A DNA stretch of 64,000 bases from Streptomyces avermitilis MA-4680 = NBRC 14893 (GCF_000009765.2 NC_003155.5:2232001-2296000), one strand, 5' to 3'. Counted from the first letter of the stretch, positions 32,965 to 42,157 are shown. Program-made: numbers and translations. Notes: generated by a model from the sequence alone, not told the origin.

Positions 32965-34791
32965 TTGCGCGAGTTCACCAACCCTCCGTTGGCGTCGGCG
33001 CCGCCGGTGGGCGGCCTGGCCGACGTTGTCTTCGACCATGCCCTGGAGGATCCGCTGCACGTCGCTCTCGGCCGCAAGGACGAGCAGGGCACCTGGCGTG
33101 ACGTGACCGCCGCGGAGTTCCGCGACGAGGTCCTCGCCCTGGCCAAGGGCCTGCTGGCGCAGGGGATCCGGTTCGGGGACCGGGTCGCGATCATGTGCCG
33201 GACGCGCTACGAGTGGACGCTTTTCGATTTCGCGCTCTGGACGATCGGCGCCCAGGTGGTGCCGGTCTACCCCACCTCGTCGGCCGAGCAGGTCTTCTGG
33301 ATGCTGCACGACGCCCAGGTGTCGGCCGCGATGGTGGAGCACGAGGACCACGCGATGACCATCGCGACGGTCATCGACCGGCTGCCCCAGCTGCACCGGC
33401 TGTGGCAGCTCGACGTGGGCGCCGTGCAGGAGCTGTACGAGTCGGGCGCGCACCTCGAGGACGAGGTGGTGCACCGGCACCGGCGCGCGGTCACGCCCGA
33501 GTCGGTCGCGACCATCATCTACACGTCCGGCACCACGGGACGCCCCAAGGGCTGTGTCATCTCCCACGCGAACTTCATGTTCGAGGCGGACACGGTCATC
33601 GAGCGCTGGGAGCCGGTGTTCCACTCCAAGCGCGGCGACGAGGCGGCCACGCTGCTGTTCCTGCCGCTGGCGCACGTCTTCGGGCGGATGGTGCAGATCG
33701 CCGCGGTCCGCGGCCGGGTCAAGTTCGGCCACCAGCCGCAGCTCAACGCCGCGGCGCTGCTGCCGGACCTGGCCGCGTTCAAGCCGACGTTCTTCCTGGC
33801 CGTACCGTACATCTTCGAGAAGGTCTTCAACGCGGCCCGCCGCAAAGCCGAGAGGGAGGGCAGGTCGGGCGCGTTCGAGAAGGCCGTGGAGGCCGCGGTC
33901 AAGTACGCGGACGCCGTGGAGGCGAAAGCCTGGGGCATCGGACCCGGTCCGTCGGCGGCCCTGCGGATGCAGCACCAGGTCTTCGACAAGCTCGTCTACG
34001 CCAAGATCCGGGCCGCGATGGGCGGCCGGGTGCGGCACGCGATGTCCGGCGGCTCGGCGATGGACCGCCGGCTCGGCCTGTTCTTCGCGGGCGCCGGCGT
34101 GTACATCTACGAGGGGTATGGCCTCACGGAGTCCACCGCGGCCGCGACCGCGAACCCGCCGGAGCGCACCCGGTTCGGCACGGTCGGCCAGGCGATTCCG
34201 GGCACCACCGTGCACATCGCGGACGATGGCGAGATCTGGCTGAACGGTGGCAACGTCTTCCAGGGCTATCTCAACGACCCCAAGGCCACGGACGCGACGC
34301 TGCACGACGGCTGGCTGGCCACCGGTGATCTCGGCTCGCTCGACGAGGACGGCTACCTCACCATCACCGGGCGCAAGAAGGAGATCCTGGTGACGTCCGG
34401 CGGGAAGAGCGTCTCGCCGGGGGTCCTGGAGGAGCGGGTGCGCGACCATCCGCTGGTCGCGCAGTGCATCGTCGTCGGCAACGACCGCCCGTACATCGCC
34501 GCGCTCGTCACGCTCGACTCGGAGGCCGTCGAGCACTGGCTCCAGATGCACGACAAACCACAGCTGACCCCGGCCGAGCTGGTCCGGGACGCCGAGCTGG
34601 AGACGGAGGTGCGGCGGGCGGTGGTCGCCGCGAACACGCTCGTCTCGCAGGCCGAGTCGATCCGCACGTTCCGGATACTGGCCCACCAGTTCACCGAGGA
34701 GCACGGCCTGCTCACGCCGTCCCTGAAGCTGAAGCGCAAGGCGATCGAGAACGCGTACGCGACCGAGGTGGAGGCGCTGTACCGGGCCTGA
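32965..34791 (+). CDS. Long-chain fatty acid-CoA ligase (AMP-forming)
   Basis: A 608-residue adenylate-forming enzyme of the FadD15/long-chain type. P-loop motif IIYTSGTTGRPKG near 185-197, YEGYGLTEST near 386-395, TGDLG and the ITGRKKEILVTSGGK hinge near 470. It activates fatty acids to acyl-CoA. The start is TTG 32965 with AAGGAG 5 nt upstream, giving MREFTNPPLA, the usual N-terminus length for the group; an open frame continues upstream through the palindrome and is rejected. It stands alone and may be controlled by the palindrome at 32798. Confidence 0.93.
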   Translation: MREFTNPPLASAPPVGGLADVVFDHALEDPLHVALGRKDEQGTWRDVTAAEFRDEVLALAKGLLAQGIRFGDRVAIMCRTRYEWTLFDFALWTIGAQVVPVYPTSSAEQVFWMLHDAQVSAAMVEHEDHAMTIATVIDRLPQLHRLWQLDVGAVQELYESGAHLEDEVVHRHRRAVTPESVATIIYTSGTTGRPKGCVISHANFMFEADTVIERWEPVFHSKRGDEAATLLFLPLAHVFGRMVQIAAVRGRVKFGHQPQLNAAALLPDLAAFKPTFFLAVPYIFEKVFNAARRKAEREGRSGAFEKAVEAAVKYADAVEAKAWGIGPGPSAALRMQHQVFDKLVYAKIRAAMGGRVRHAMSGGSAMDRRLGLFFAGAGVYIYEGYGLTESTAAATANPPERTRFGTVGQAIPGTTVHIADDGEIWLNGGNVFQGYLNDPKATDATLHDGWLATGDLGSLDEDGYLTITGRKKEILVTSGGKSVSPGVLEERVRDHPLVAQCIVVGNDRPYIAALVTLDSEAVEHWLQMHDKPQLTPAELVRDAELETEVRRAVVAANTLVSQAESIRTFRILAHQFTEEHGLLTPSLKLKRKAIENAYATEVEALYRA

Positions 34792-35014
34792 CCCCCGGCA
34801 CGGCGCCCGTCCGTCGCCGCTGTCCGATGCTCACCCGGAAGATCTTGTCCGAGCCGTCCGCCGCGCCTCCGTTGATCCATTTCCGGCCAATCTCCGGCGG
34901 GACCACACGGAATCCGCAGGGGATTCACGACGAATCCACCGGTCAGGAATGCATCACCGCCCGTGATCGTTGACGATGGGAGTACCACCCGACGACTGTA
35001 AGGATCGAGAGCTC

Positions 35015-35851
35015 GTGAGCACCAAGGTCCCCCCGATCACCCTGAACAACGGCGTCGAGATGCCCCAGCTGGGCTTCGGCGTCTGGCAGGTGCCGGACGA
35101 CGAGGCGGAGCGTGCCGTCGCCACCGCGCTGGAGGCCGGGTACCGCAGCATCGACACAGCGGCGATCTACGGCAACGAAGAGGGCACCGGCAAGGCGATC
35201 GCGACCGCCGGCATCCCCCGCGCCGACCTCTTCGTCACCACCAAGCTCTGGAACAGCGACCAGGGCTACGACTCCACGCTGCGCGCCTTCGACGTGTCGC
35301 TGGAGAAGCTCGGCCTGGATTACATCGACCTGTATCTGATCCACTGGCCGCTGCCGACCCGGGGCCAGTTCGTCGAGACGTACAAGGCGTTCGAGAAGAT
35401 CTACGCCGACGGCCGCGCGAAGGCGATCGGCGTCTCCAACTTCCTCCCCGAGCACCTCAGGACGCTCATCGACGCGACGTCGGTCATCCCGGCGGTCAAC
35501 CAGATCGAGCTGCACCCGCACCTTCAGCAGCACGCCGCGCGCGAGTTCCACGCGGAGCACGGCATCGCGACCGAGGCCTGGTCGCCGCTCGGCTCGGGCA
35601 AGGGCCTCCTGGAGGTCCCGGCGATCGTCGCGATCGCCCGGAAGCACGAACGCACCCCGGCCCAGGTCGTGCTGCGCTGGCACATCCAGCTCGGCAACAT
35701 CGTGATCCCCAAGTCCGTGACTCCGTCCCGGATCAAGGAGAACATCGAGGTCTTCGACTTCAGCCTGGACGACGAGGACATCGCGGCGATCAGCGCGCTC
35801 AACGAGGACCGCCGCCTGGGTCCCGACCCGGCGACGTTCGACATGGGCTGA
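35015..35851 (+). CDS. Aldo/keto reductase (2,5-didehydrogluconate reductase-like)
   Basis: A 278-residue TIM-barrel reductase with the complete tetrad: Asp47 and Tyr52 (SIDTAAIYGNEEG), Lys77 (VTTKLWN) and His110 (LYLIHWP), plus the NADPH-binding IPKSVTPSRIKEN segment. It reduces aldehydes, ketones or keto-sugars with NADPH. GTG 35015 is chosen, with AAGGA about 10 nt upstream and the N-terminus TKVPPITLNNGVEMPQLG at the expected position. Monocistronic, ended by a very strong hairpin. Confidence 0.93.
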   Translation: MSTKVPPITLNNGVEMPQLGFGVWQVPDDEAERAVATALEAGYRSIDTAAIYGNEEGTGKAIATAGIPRADLFVTTKLWNSDQGYDSTLRAFDVSLEKLGLDYIDLYLIHWPLPTRGQFVETYKAFEKIYADGRAKAIGVSNFLPEHLRTLIDATSVIPAVNQIELHPHLQQHAAREFHAEHGIATEAWSPLGSGKGLLEVPAIVAIARKHERTPAQVVLRWHIQLGNIVIPKSVTPSRIKENIEVFDFSLDDEDIAAISALNEDRRLGPDPATFDMG

Positions 35852-35890
35852 CCTGCCGGAACACGCGCCGGAACACGCGCGAGAAAACCC

Positions 35891-35929
35891 GTCGGGGCCC
35901 GGACACCGGAAAGGTGTCCGGGCCCCGAC
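35891..35929 (+). terminator. Strong terminator after aldo/keto reductase
   Basis: GTCGGGGCCCGGACACC (35891-35907) pairs perfectly over 17 bp with GGTGTCCGGGCCCCGAC (35913-35929) around loop GGAAA. Confidence 0.9.
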
Positions 35930-36122
35930 GCTTCCCCGGCGCCACCCCGCGCTTCGCGCCCCGCTCCCCCGGACGGCCTACCCGACGGCTCCCCCACGGC
36001 TCCCTCACGGCTCCCGCGCCTCGTACCGGCGCTCCCCATCGGCTTCCCCCTGGACCGGACCAAGTCCGCGGAAGGCCTTGACGCGGTCATGCAAGCAGGG
36101 CCACATTGTGCGCAACATGGTA

Positions 36123-36135
36123 AGGAAACTTTCCT
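36123..36135. promoter_or_regulatory. CsnR-type operator upstream of chitosanase
   Basis: AGGAAACTTTCCT is a perfect 6-bp inverted repeat around one C, extended by TA on the left and AA on the right. It sits 20 bp before the chitosanase start. Streptomyces chitosanase genes are known to be repressed by the ROK protein CsnR at a palindrome of this kind. Confidence 0.7.
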
Positions 36136-36154
36136 AACAGAAGGGTCCCCCACA

Positions 36155-36856
36155 GTGCGCACTCGAACACTGACCCTCGCCGCGGCCGCCGGCGCCGCGC
36201 TCCTCGCCACCGCCGCACTTCCGGCCACCGCCTCCCCGTCCGGCACCAAGGCCCCCGCCTCGGCACAGGAGGGCTCGGTCAGCGCGGCCTCCCTGCTCGC
36301 CAAGGTGACGTCCTGTTCGCAGATATCGAACGGCAAGTACAAGACCGACGACGAGACATCGGCCACGATCCCCGTGTGCGGCAAGAACGGCGCGGTGTTC
36401 TGGAAGGCCGACATGGACATCGACTGCGACGGCCAGGTCACCGGCAAGTGCAACGGCACCACCGACCCGTGGTTCCAGGACGACACGGCGTTCCACCAGT
36501 CCGACGGCAAGCCGCTGCGCGCCGACTCGCTCCCGTACGTGGTCGTGCCCAGCTCCAGCAGCATCTGGAACTACGCGAGCGCCGGCATCAAGGGCGGCGG
36601 CGTGGTCGCCGTCATCTACAACAACAAGGTCGAGTACGCGGTCGTCGGCGACACCGGCCCCACGAAGATCATCGGCGAGGCCTCGTACGCCACCGCGCAG
36701 GCCCTCGGCATCGACCCCGACCCGGAGACGGGCGGCACCGACTCCGGCGTGACGTACATCCTGTTCAAGAACTCGCAGGTCTCGCCCATCGAGAGCCACA
36801 GCGCCGCCGTGTCGCTGGGTGACTCACTGGCGAAGCAGTTCCTCCAGAACAACTGA
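36155..36856 (+). CDS. Secreted chitosanase, GH75 type
   Basis: A 233-residue secreted enzyme: signal peptide residues 1-26 (ends LPATASPSG), then a GH75-like domain (ICGKNGAVFWKADMDIDCDG region: VFWKADMDIDCDGQVTGKCN near residues 78-97, and YAVVGDTGP near 165-173). The DMDIDCDG aspartates and the GDTGP segment match the fungal/actinobacterial GH75 chitosanase pattern I remember. It cuts chitosan outside the cell. GTG 36155 has AAGGG 9 nt upstream. The CsnR-type palindrome just before it supports the chitosan link. Confidence 0.85.
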   Translation: MRTRTLTLAAAAGAALLATAALPATASPSGTKAPASAQEGSVSAASLLAKVTSCSQISNGKYKTDDETSATIPVCGKNGAVFWKADMDIDCDGQVTGKCNGTTDPWFQDDTAFHQSDGKPLRADSLPYVVVPSSSSIWNYASAGIKGGGVVAVIYNNKVEYAVVGDTGPTKIIGEASYATAQALGIDPDPETGGTDSGVTYILFKNSQVSPIESHSAAVSLGDSLAKQFLQNN

Positions 36857-36882
36857 GCCGGACAGGGAAGCCGGAGACCGAA

Positions 36883-36924
36883 GCGGCCCCCGCACCGCGC
36901 GCTTCGCCGCGGTGCGGGGGCCGC
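36883..36924. terminator. Bidirectional terminator between chitosanase and SDR genes
   Basis: GCGGCCCCCGCACCGCG (36883-36899) pairs with CGCGGTGCGGGGGCCGC (36908-36924), 17 bp, around an 8-nt loop, between two convergent genes. Confidence 0.9.
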
Positions 36925-36933
36925 GCCGGGAGG

Positions 36934-37635
36934 TCAGACGGGCTGGCCGATCGGCCGGACGACCACGGTGTTCACATCGACACCGCTCGGCTGCCCGATC
37001 GCCCAGACGATCGACTCGGCAAGCTGGTCCGCCGTCAGCAGCTGCCCTGGCGGCAGGCTGCCATAGCTGTCCCAGAACGGCGTCTCCACGCGTCCGGGCG
37101 AGATCAGCGTCACCCCCACCCCGAACTCGGTGACCTGGCGTCGGGTGTTCTCGGCGAGACCGGTCACGGCCCACTTCGTGGCCCCGTAGATGTTGCCGGG
37201 GGTGTTGACGTGGCCCGCCACACTGCCGACCAGCACGATCCGGCCACGCGTCTCCTTCAGGGCGTCGACGGAGGCCCTGATCAGCAGCGCGGGCCCCAGC
37301 ACATTGGTCAGCACCATCTCGGACCAGCCGGCCGGGTCGCCCTCCGCGACGGTGTCGTGGGTGGCGAAGCCGGCGTTGGCGACGACGGTGTCGAGCCGCC
37401 CGAACTCCTTGAGCGTCGCCTCGACCGCGGCCTGTACGTGTTCGTACTCGGCCGCGTTCCCCGCCACCGTCAACAAGCCCTCGGGACGCCCGAGTTCCTC
37501 GGCGAATCCGCGCAGCCGCTCCTCGCCGCGGCCGGTGACGGTCACCCGGTGTCCCGCGTCGAGCAGCCGCCGCGCCACCGCGGCCCCGATTCCGCTTCCG
37601 CCGCCGGTGATGAGCGCGACAGGAGAGTCGGTCAT
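36934..37635 (-). CDS. Short-chain dehydrogenase/reductase
   Basis: A 233-residue classical SDR: cofactor loop GGGSGIG (residues 11-17), NAG at 87-89, Asn111, Ser138, Tyr150 and Lys154 (YGATK). The Arg near residue 36 (TGRGEER) suggests NADP preference. Substrate unknown. It stands alone between the terminator and the methyltransferase. A poor CebR-like sequence upstream (37679-37692) is not convincing. Confidence 0.92.
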   Translation of the reverse strand: MTDSPVALITGGGSGIGAAVARRLLDAGHRVTVTGRGEERLRGFAEELGRPEGLLTVAGNAAEYEHVQAAVEATLKEFGRLDTVVANAGFATHDTVAEGDPAGWSEMVLTNVLGPALLIRASVDALKETRGRIVLVGSVAGHVNTPGNIYGATKWAVTGLAENTRRQVTEFGVGVTLISPGRVETPFWDSYGSLPPGQLLTADQLAESIVWAIGQPSGVDVNTVVVRPIGQPV

Positions 37636-37811
37636 GGTTACCCCCTATGTTTCCGGTGAACGCGGGGAGTCCATCACTTGGAGCGCTCTCGAAGTCAAGA
37701 CCGAAGTCGTGGCCAAGGGCTCAGCAGGTGGGCTGACAGGGCACGTCGGGCGGAGGGGTGTTCCACTGCGCCCGGGTGGAGGGCTACGGACGACGGCTGC
37801 GCGGACGAGGG

Positions 37812-38690
37812 CTACCCGGCCTTCACCGCGACGTACACGGTGTGTGCCGTGAGCAGGAAGACGTCCGGGCGGTGGTGCAGGCTCGCCTTGTCGCCGGGGT
37901 CGAGGAGCCGGTCGAGGGTGGCGAGGTCATCCGCGTCGAGGCCGTCGGCGAGCTTGTCCCGGCGGTGGGTGAGGGAGGTGACGACGAAGGCGCGGGCCTC
38001 CTCCGACACCGGGGCGGGGAGGTCGAGGAGGAACGTGCGGGTCGCGATGTGACGCAGACCGACGGCCGTCAGCAGGGCGGGCCAGTCCTCGGTCTCGGTC
38101 ACCGCTCCGGGAAGCGCGGCCCGCATCTCGGTGAACCACTCCTCCTGCACCGCGTCCAGACGGGACTGCAGGGCGGGCCGGCCGATTCCGATGTCGCGCG
38201 GGAGGAAGCGCGCGGGCAGGCCACCTTCCAGAAGGGCGAGCATGCCGCCGGGAGCCAGCCCCCGCGCGAATCCCGAGAGGGCGGCTCGCTGGTCACCGAC
38301 GTGGTGCAGGGACCTGCTGGCCCACAGCAGGTCGGCGGGATACTCCACGTTGCCGAGTCCGTCGGCGAGTTCGGCCTGCACGGTGGTGAAGCGGTCGGCT
38401 ACTCCGAGCCGGTCCGCACGGGCTCGGGCCCGTTCCAGGAGGGGTTCCGCGCCGTCCACGGCGACGACCCGCGCCCGCGGGAAGGTGTCCGCGAGGAGGC
38501 AGGAGATGACACCGGGGCCACTGCCGGCGTCCACGATCAGCTCGGGCTCGGGCTGCCGCTCCCGCAGCCAGGCCGCCGCCCGGGCGTACAGCGGGGTGAA
38601 CAGTTCGGCCTCCTGCTCCAGCAGGGGAAGCCACTCGGCGAAGTCGATCTCCGTGTGGTCGTGCTGTGGGTGGTCGTGGTGGTGTGCCAT
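37812..38690 (-). CDS. Class I SAM-dependent methyltransferase with His-rich N-terminus
   Basis: A 292-residue protein. SAM motif I is ELIVDAGSGPGVISCLLAD near 50-68, followed by the acidic strand AVDGAEPLLERA. ATG 38690 is taken because AGAGG lies about 9 nt upstream; the frame is open further upstream into non-coding sequence. The N-terminus MAHHHDHPQHDH has seven histidines in the first 12 residues, which could bind metal; this is unusual for the family. Target of methylation unknown. It stands alone. Confidence 0.85.
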   Translation of the reverse strand: MAHHHDHPQHDHTEIDFAEWLPLLEQEAELFTPLYARAAAWLRERQPEPELIVDAGSGPGVISCLLADTFPRARVVAVDGAEPLLERARARADRLGVADRFTTVQAELADGLGNVEYPADLLWASRSLHHVGDQRAALSGFARGLAPGGMLALLEGGLPARFLPRDIGIGRPALQSRLDAVQEEWFTEMRAALPGAVTETEDWPALLTAVGLRHIATRTFLLDLPAPVSEEARAFVVTSLTHRRDKLADGLDADDLATLDRLLDPGDKASLHHRPDVFLLTAHTVYVAVKAG

Positions 38691-38785
38691 GGTTCCGAGC
38701 CTCTCGTTCGGGGTGCGGCAAGCGTGCGCCGCCACTTCCCGAAACGGCCAATCGTTTTGCGTGAACAGCAAAGTGGTGTGGCAGG

Positions 38786-38851
38786 GTGGAACGCTTCCTC
38801 GAGGACGGGTTCGTGCGGATCGAGGGTGCCTTTCCGCCGCGCGTCGCCGAG
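38786..38851 (+). pseudogene. Remnant of a phytanoyl-CoA dioxygenase (PhyH) N-terminus
   Basis: From GTG 38786 the frame reads VERFLEDGFVRIEGAFPPRV and then AE, which closely matches the start of Streptomyces PhyH-family dioxygenases (RFLEDGFVRIEGAF). After this the sequence runs directly into the cellulase terminator hairpin and a stop at 38897-38899. Only about 22 residues remain, so it is a gene fragment left by a deletion. Confidence 0.6.
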
Positions 38852-38896
38852 GGCCGGGTCCGCCGGGGACTCGACGAGCCCCCGGCGGACCCGGCC
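38852..38896 (-). terminator. Terminator of the GH5-GH6 cellulase operon
   Basis: GGCCGGGTCCGCCGGGG (38852-38868) pairs over 17 bp with CCCCGGCGGACCCGGCC (38880-38896) around an 11-nt loop, 10 bp past the end of the GH6 gene. Confidence 0.85.
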
Positions 38897-38906
38897 TAAC
38901 GGCGCG

Positions 38907-40616
38907 TCACAGCGCCGGGTACGCGTTCTTCATGAGTTCCTGGAACTGCGCCGAGAACCAGTGCCCCGACAGCGGGGCGTTCGGCAGGGCGCCCGACATG
39001 CTGTTGCCGTTGCGGGCGTTGCCCGTGTACGTCGGGTCGCACATCCGGTCGAATCCCTTGCCCTCGTCGTTCGCGATGGCCGAGCTGGAGCCGTCGGACT
39101 CACCCGGGGGCTTCATCCACACGTACGCGTCGATCCCGGTGGCCGGTGCGGCCTGCGGGCGCTCACCGAGACCGGCACCGGACTGGTTGCACCAGTTGCC
39201 GACGTGGATACGGCGGTCGTAGCGGCCGCCGTTGACGTACGTGTCGACGCTGGTCGTCGCGCCGGGACCGGTGGGCCGTGCGGTGCCGCCCCAGCCGTTC
39301 CTGGAGGTGTCGATCAGCATGCCGATGCCGGAGTTGAAGCCGACCGAGACGAGCTGGGTGCGGAAGGCCTGGGCGAAGGACAGCTCGTCGACGTAGCGGT
39401 TCCAGTCGACCCACTTGGACTGGCGGACGGAGGTGCCGTTCACCGAGTCGTTGATGGTGAAGTTGTTCTCCTTCAGGGCGCTGTAGTTCGCCGTGTTGGT
39501 GATGAAGCCGTGCACGTCGTCGACCGTCGCGCCCTCACTCGTCGCCGCCTGCTTGAACAGGGTGGCGGACGGGGCGAAGTTGTCGTCCCAGCCGATCCAG
39601 CCGTGGTGTCCGGCGTCGAGGTAGTTGTAGACGTTCGGGATCGCGCCGAGCTTGTTCAGCGCGTAGCCGACGCCCTTCACATAGTTGCCGTTGGCGAGCA
39701 TCGTGTCGCACGCGGGCGTGGCGGTGGCGCGGCTGCCGGTGTTGGTGACGAGGTTCGGCAGTGAGTCGATCTCGATGGTCGTGACGATCCGCAGACCCGC
39801 GTACTTGCTGTCCGCGAGGATCGCCGCGATCGGGTCGATGAACTGCGTCTTGTACTTGTCGATCTCCGTCGGGCCGAGTTCGCCGTTGGAGGCGAGGGCC
39901 GCGCAGTCACGGCCGGGCAGGTCGTAGACGACCAGTTGGACGACCTCTTCGCCGCTGCCCTTCTGGGCGAGGGCCGCGTCGAGGTGGGCGCGCAGGCCCA
40001 TGCCGCCGTTCACGCCGTTGATCGCGGCGATGCGGTCGAGCCAGACGCCGGTGGGCTGGCTGGAGATGCGGCTGCCGCCGGTCTCGGCCGCGGCCTTCGC
40101 GGACCACTCCGGGTTCACGTACACCTTGGCGCCTGCGTAGGGGTTGTCGACCTTGCCGGACGGGTCCGGGTCCGTGCCGCCCCCGCCTCCGCCGCCGTCG
40201 TCGACGTTGCAGGTCACGCCGTCGAGCGTGAAGGCGGTCGGCAGTGCGTTGGTGCCGCTGTACGAGGCGTTGAAGCCGAAGCTGACCGAACCGCCGCTCG
40301 CCAGCGCCCCGTTGTAGCTCTCATTGGCGGCGGTGACGGCTGTGCCGCTCTGGCTGATCCTGGCGTTCCAGCCGCTGGTGACCTTCTGGTTTCCGGCGTA
40401 CGACCATTTCACGGCCCAGGAGGACTTGGCGGCCCCGTTGTTGGTGACCGTGACGGCGGTGGTGAAACCGGTGTCCCACTGGTTCTGCACCTTGTAGTCG
40501 ACGGTGCAGGGGACGGCGGCGATGCCGGGTTCCGGGGCGACCGCGGCGACCGCGGTCCCCGAGGCCCCGGCGACCAGCGCCAAGGCAGCGAGTATCGCTG
40601 TTCTGGTACGGCTCAT
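38907..40616 (-). CDS. Secreted GH6 cellobiohydrolase with N-terminal CBM2
   Basis: A 569-residue secreted cellulase: signal peptide 1-32, CBM2 cellulose-binding module about 36-137 (CTVDYKVQNQWDTGF, Cys-paired ends), a Gly-rich linker (about 140-152) and a GH6 domain from about 157. The GH6 signatures are YDLPGRDCAA with Asp237, and TIEIDSLPNLV with Asp284; the IEIDSLPN form is that of exo-acting enzymes rather than EPDSL endoglucanases. It releases cellobiose from cellulose chain ends. Starts 13 bp after the GH5 gene on the same strand, so both form an operon with the CebR-like box upstream of GH5. Confidence 0.95.
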   Translation of the reverse strand: MSRTRTAILAALALVAGASGTAVAAVAPEPGIAAVPCTVDYKVQNQWDTGFTTAVTVTNNGAAKSSWAVKWSYAGNQKVTSGWNARISQSGTAVTAANESYNGALASGGSVSFGFNASYSGTNALPTAFTLDGVTCNVDDGGGGGGGTDPDPSGKVDNPYAGAKVYVNPEWSAKAAAETGGSRISSQPTGVWLDRIAAINGVNGGMGLRAHLDAALAQKGSGEEVVQLVVYDLPGRDCAALASNGELGPTEIDKYKTQFIDPIAAILADSKYAGLRIVTTIEIDSLPNLVTNTGSRATATPACDTMLANGNYVKGVGYALNKLGAIPNVYNYLDAGHHGWIGWDDNFAPSATLFKQAATSEGATVDDVHGFITNTANYSALKENNFTINDSVNGTSVRQSKWVDWNRYVDELSFAQAFRTQLVSVGFNSGIGMLIDTSRNGWGGTARPTGPGATTSVDTYVNGGRYDRRIHVGNWCNQSGAGLGERPQAAPATGIDAYVWMKPPGESDGSSSAIANDEGKGFDRMCDPTYTGNARNGNSMSGALPNAPLSGHWFSAQFQELMKNAYPAL

Positions 40617-40629
40617 GAGTGCGGGTGTC

Positions 40630-42108
40630 CTATCCGTTGAGGGCGCGCAGGTGGTCGCGCAGTCCGATACCGAACGACGTGGGAGTGCCGTCGTAGTTGG
40701 AGATCAGGGAGGGACCGGAGGAGCAGTCCCAGGTGTTCCAGGTCCAGCCGAGGTAGGAGAGGCCCCGGTCGTCGAACCACTTCATGACGGTGTCGATGAA
40801 GGAGTGGGAGCAGGTGTTCTCGCCGATCTCCCCGGCCACCAGCGGGACTTGGGCGGCCACCGGGGCGAGCGTCGAGTTCCAGCACGTCTCACTGGCGCAG
40901 GTATTGAAGTTGTAGACGTGGTACGCGGCGACGAGATTGCCCGTGGCATCGGTGGGCTTGTACGTCAGCCACTGGCTCAGGTCGTTCGAGTACGCGAGCC
41001 CGCCCGCCAGGATCAGGTTCTTGGCGCCGGTGCCGCGCACCGCGTCGACCAGGTCCTGCATGCCGGCCACCTCGTAGGTGATGCCGGGGCAGGTCCCGCC
41101 GTCCCGCCAGCACTGCCACGCCTGGGTGGTCGTGGAGGTGGCGCGGTCCGGGTAGGGCTCGTTGAACAGGTCGAACGCGACCGCCGCGTCGTCCTTGAAG
41201 GTGCTCGCCACCGAGGCCCAGAAGGACGGCGTGTACTGGGCGTCCGGCATCGGCTTCTGGCAGGTGGCGTGCACGTCCGAACAGCCGGCGGAGTTGCCGG
41301 TGTACTGGCCGTACGTCCAGTGCAGTTCGACGACCGGCGTCATGCCGTGCGCCTCCACCCTGGCCACCAGGTCCTTGACGGCCGCGATGTAGTTGGCGCC
41401 GCCGTACTCCGGCTTGATGTTGGACAGGCCGAGCCAGCACTCCTCGTTCAGCGGAATGCGGACGGTGTTGGCCTTCCAGTCGGCGATCGCCTTGACGGCG
41501 GCGTCGTCGACCGGCCCGTCGAAGATGCCGTAGCCCTGGACACACATGAACTCGCCGCCGGAACGGTTGACGCCGAGCAGCCGGCGCGTCTTGCCGTCGG
41601 CGTCCACGAGCTTGTTCCCGGATACGTGCAGTTTCGGCGCCGCACCCGTCGCCGGCGGGTCCGACGGTGACGGTGAAGGCGACGGTTCCGCCTCCACATT
41701 GCACGTCGTCCCGTTGAGCTTGAACGACGTCGGTACGGCGTTGCTCCCCGACCACGAGGCGAGGAACCCGGCGCTGACACTCGCACCGGAGCCCAGCGAG
41801 CCGTTGTAGCTCTCGTTGGCCGCGGTCACGGTGGTACCGGACTGGGACCACTTGGCGTTCCAGCCCTGGGTGACCTTCTGCCCGCCGGCGAAGTCGAACG
41901 TGAGACGCCAACTGCTCAGGGCGGCCATGTTGTTGGTGATCTTCACGCCGCCCTGGAAGCCGGCGTCCCACTGGCTGGTGACGGCGTACTCCACCGTGCA
42001 CGCGGGCGTCGTGGCTCCCGACGCCGTGACGACCGGCACGACCGCGCTCCCGATGAGGGCGACCGCGCCGGCGACAAGAAGAAGTGCTGAACGAGGGGGA
42101 TGTCGCAT
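40630..42108 (-). CDS. Secreted GH5 endoglucanase with N-terminal CBM2
   Basis: A 492-residue secreted enzyme: signal peptide 1-31, CBM2 about 36-138, a PSPSPSPSDPP linker about 142-152, and a GH5 barrel from about 165. The acid/base is Glu317 in DLFNEPYPD and the nucleophile is Glu427 in VAGEIGENT. It cuts internal beta-1,4 bonds of cellulose. ATG 42108 with GAGGAG 6 nt upstream; a longer open frame covers the promoter region and is rejected. The promoter region carries a CebR-like box (42158-42171). Confidence 0.95.
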   Translation of the reverse strand: MRHPPRSALLLVAGAVALIGSAVVPVVTASGATTPACTVEYAVTSQWDAGFQGGVKITNNMAALSSWRLTFDFAGGQKVTQGWNAKWSQSGTTVTAANESYNGSLGSGASVSAGFLASWSGSNAVPTSFKLNGTTCNVEAEPSPSPSPSDPPATGAAPKLHVSGNKLVDADGKTRRLLGVNRSGGEFMCVQGYGIFDGPVDDAAVKAIADWKANTVRIPLNEECWLGLSNIKPEYGGANYIAAVKDLVARVEAHGMTPVVELHWTYGQYTGNSAGCSDVHATCQKPMPDAQYTPSFWASVASTFKDDAAVAFDLFNEPYPDRATSTTTQAWQCWRDGGTCPGITYEVAGMQDLVDAVRGTGAKNLILAGGLAYSNDLSQWLTYKPTDATGNLVAAYHVYNFNTCASETCWNSTLAPVAAQVPLVAGEIGENTCSHSFIDTVMKWFDDRGLSYLGWTWNTWDCSSGPSLISNYDGTPTSFGIGLRDHLRALNG

Positions 42109-42157
42109 GAGCGACTCCTCACAGCTCGGGCGCGCCGTGGACAGGCGCGTCGACTGA

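Larger units (their letters stand above)
35852..36154. other. Intergenic region between aldo/keto reductase and chitosanase
   Basis: It contains the terminator at 35891-35929, three ACGGCTCCC copies spaced 11 nt (35985, 35996, 36007), a TTGACG -35-like element at 36078-36083 and the CsnR-type palindrome at 36123-36135. No gene is seen. Confidence 0.5.

Noticed and set aside
37679..37692. CebR-like box upstream of the SDR gene
   Set aside because: Only about 11 of 14 positions match, the outer bases fail, and the gene has no link to cellulose use.
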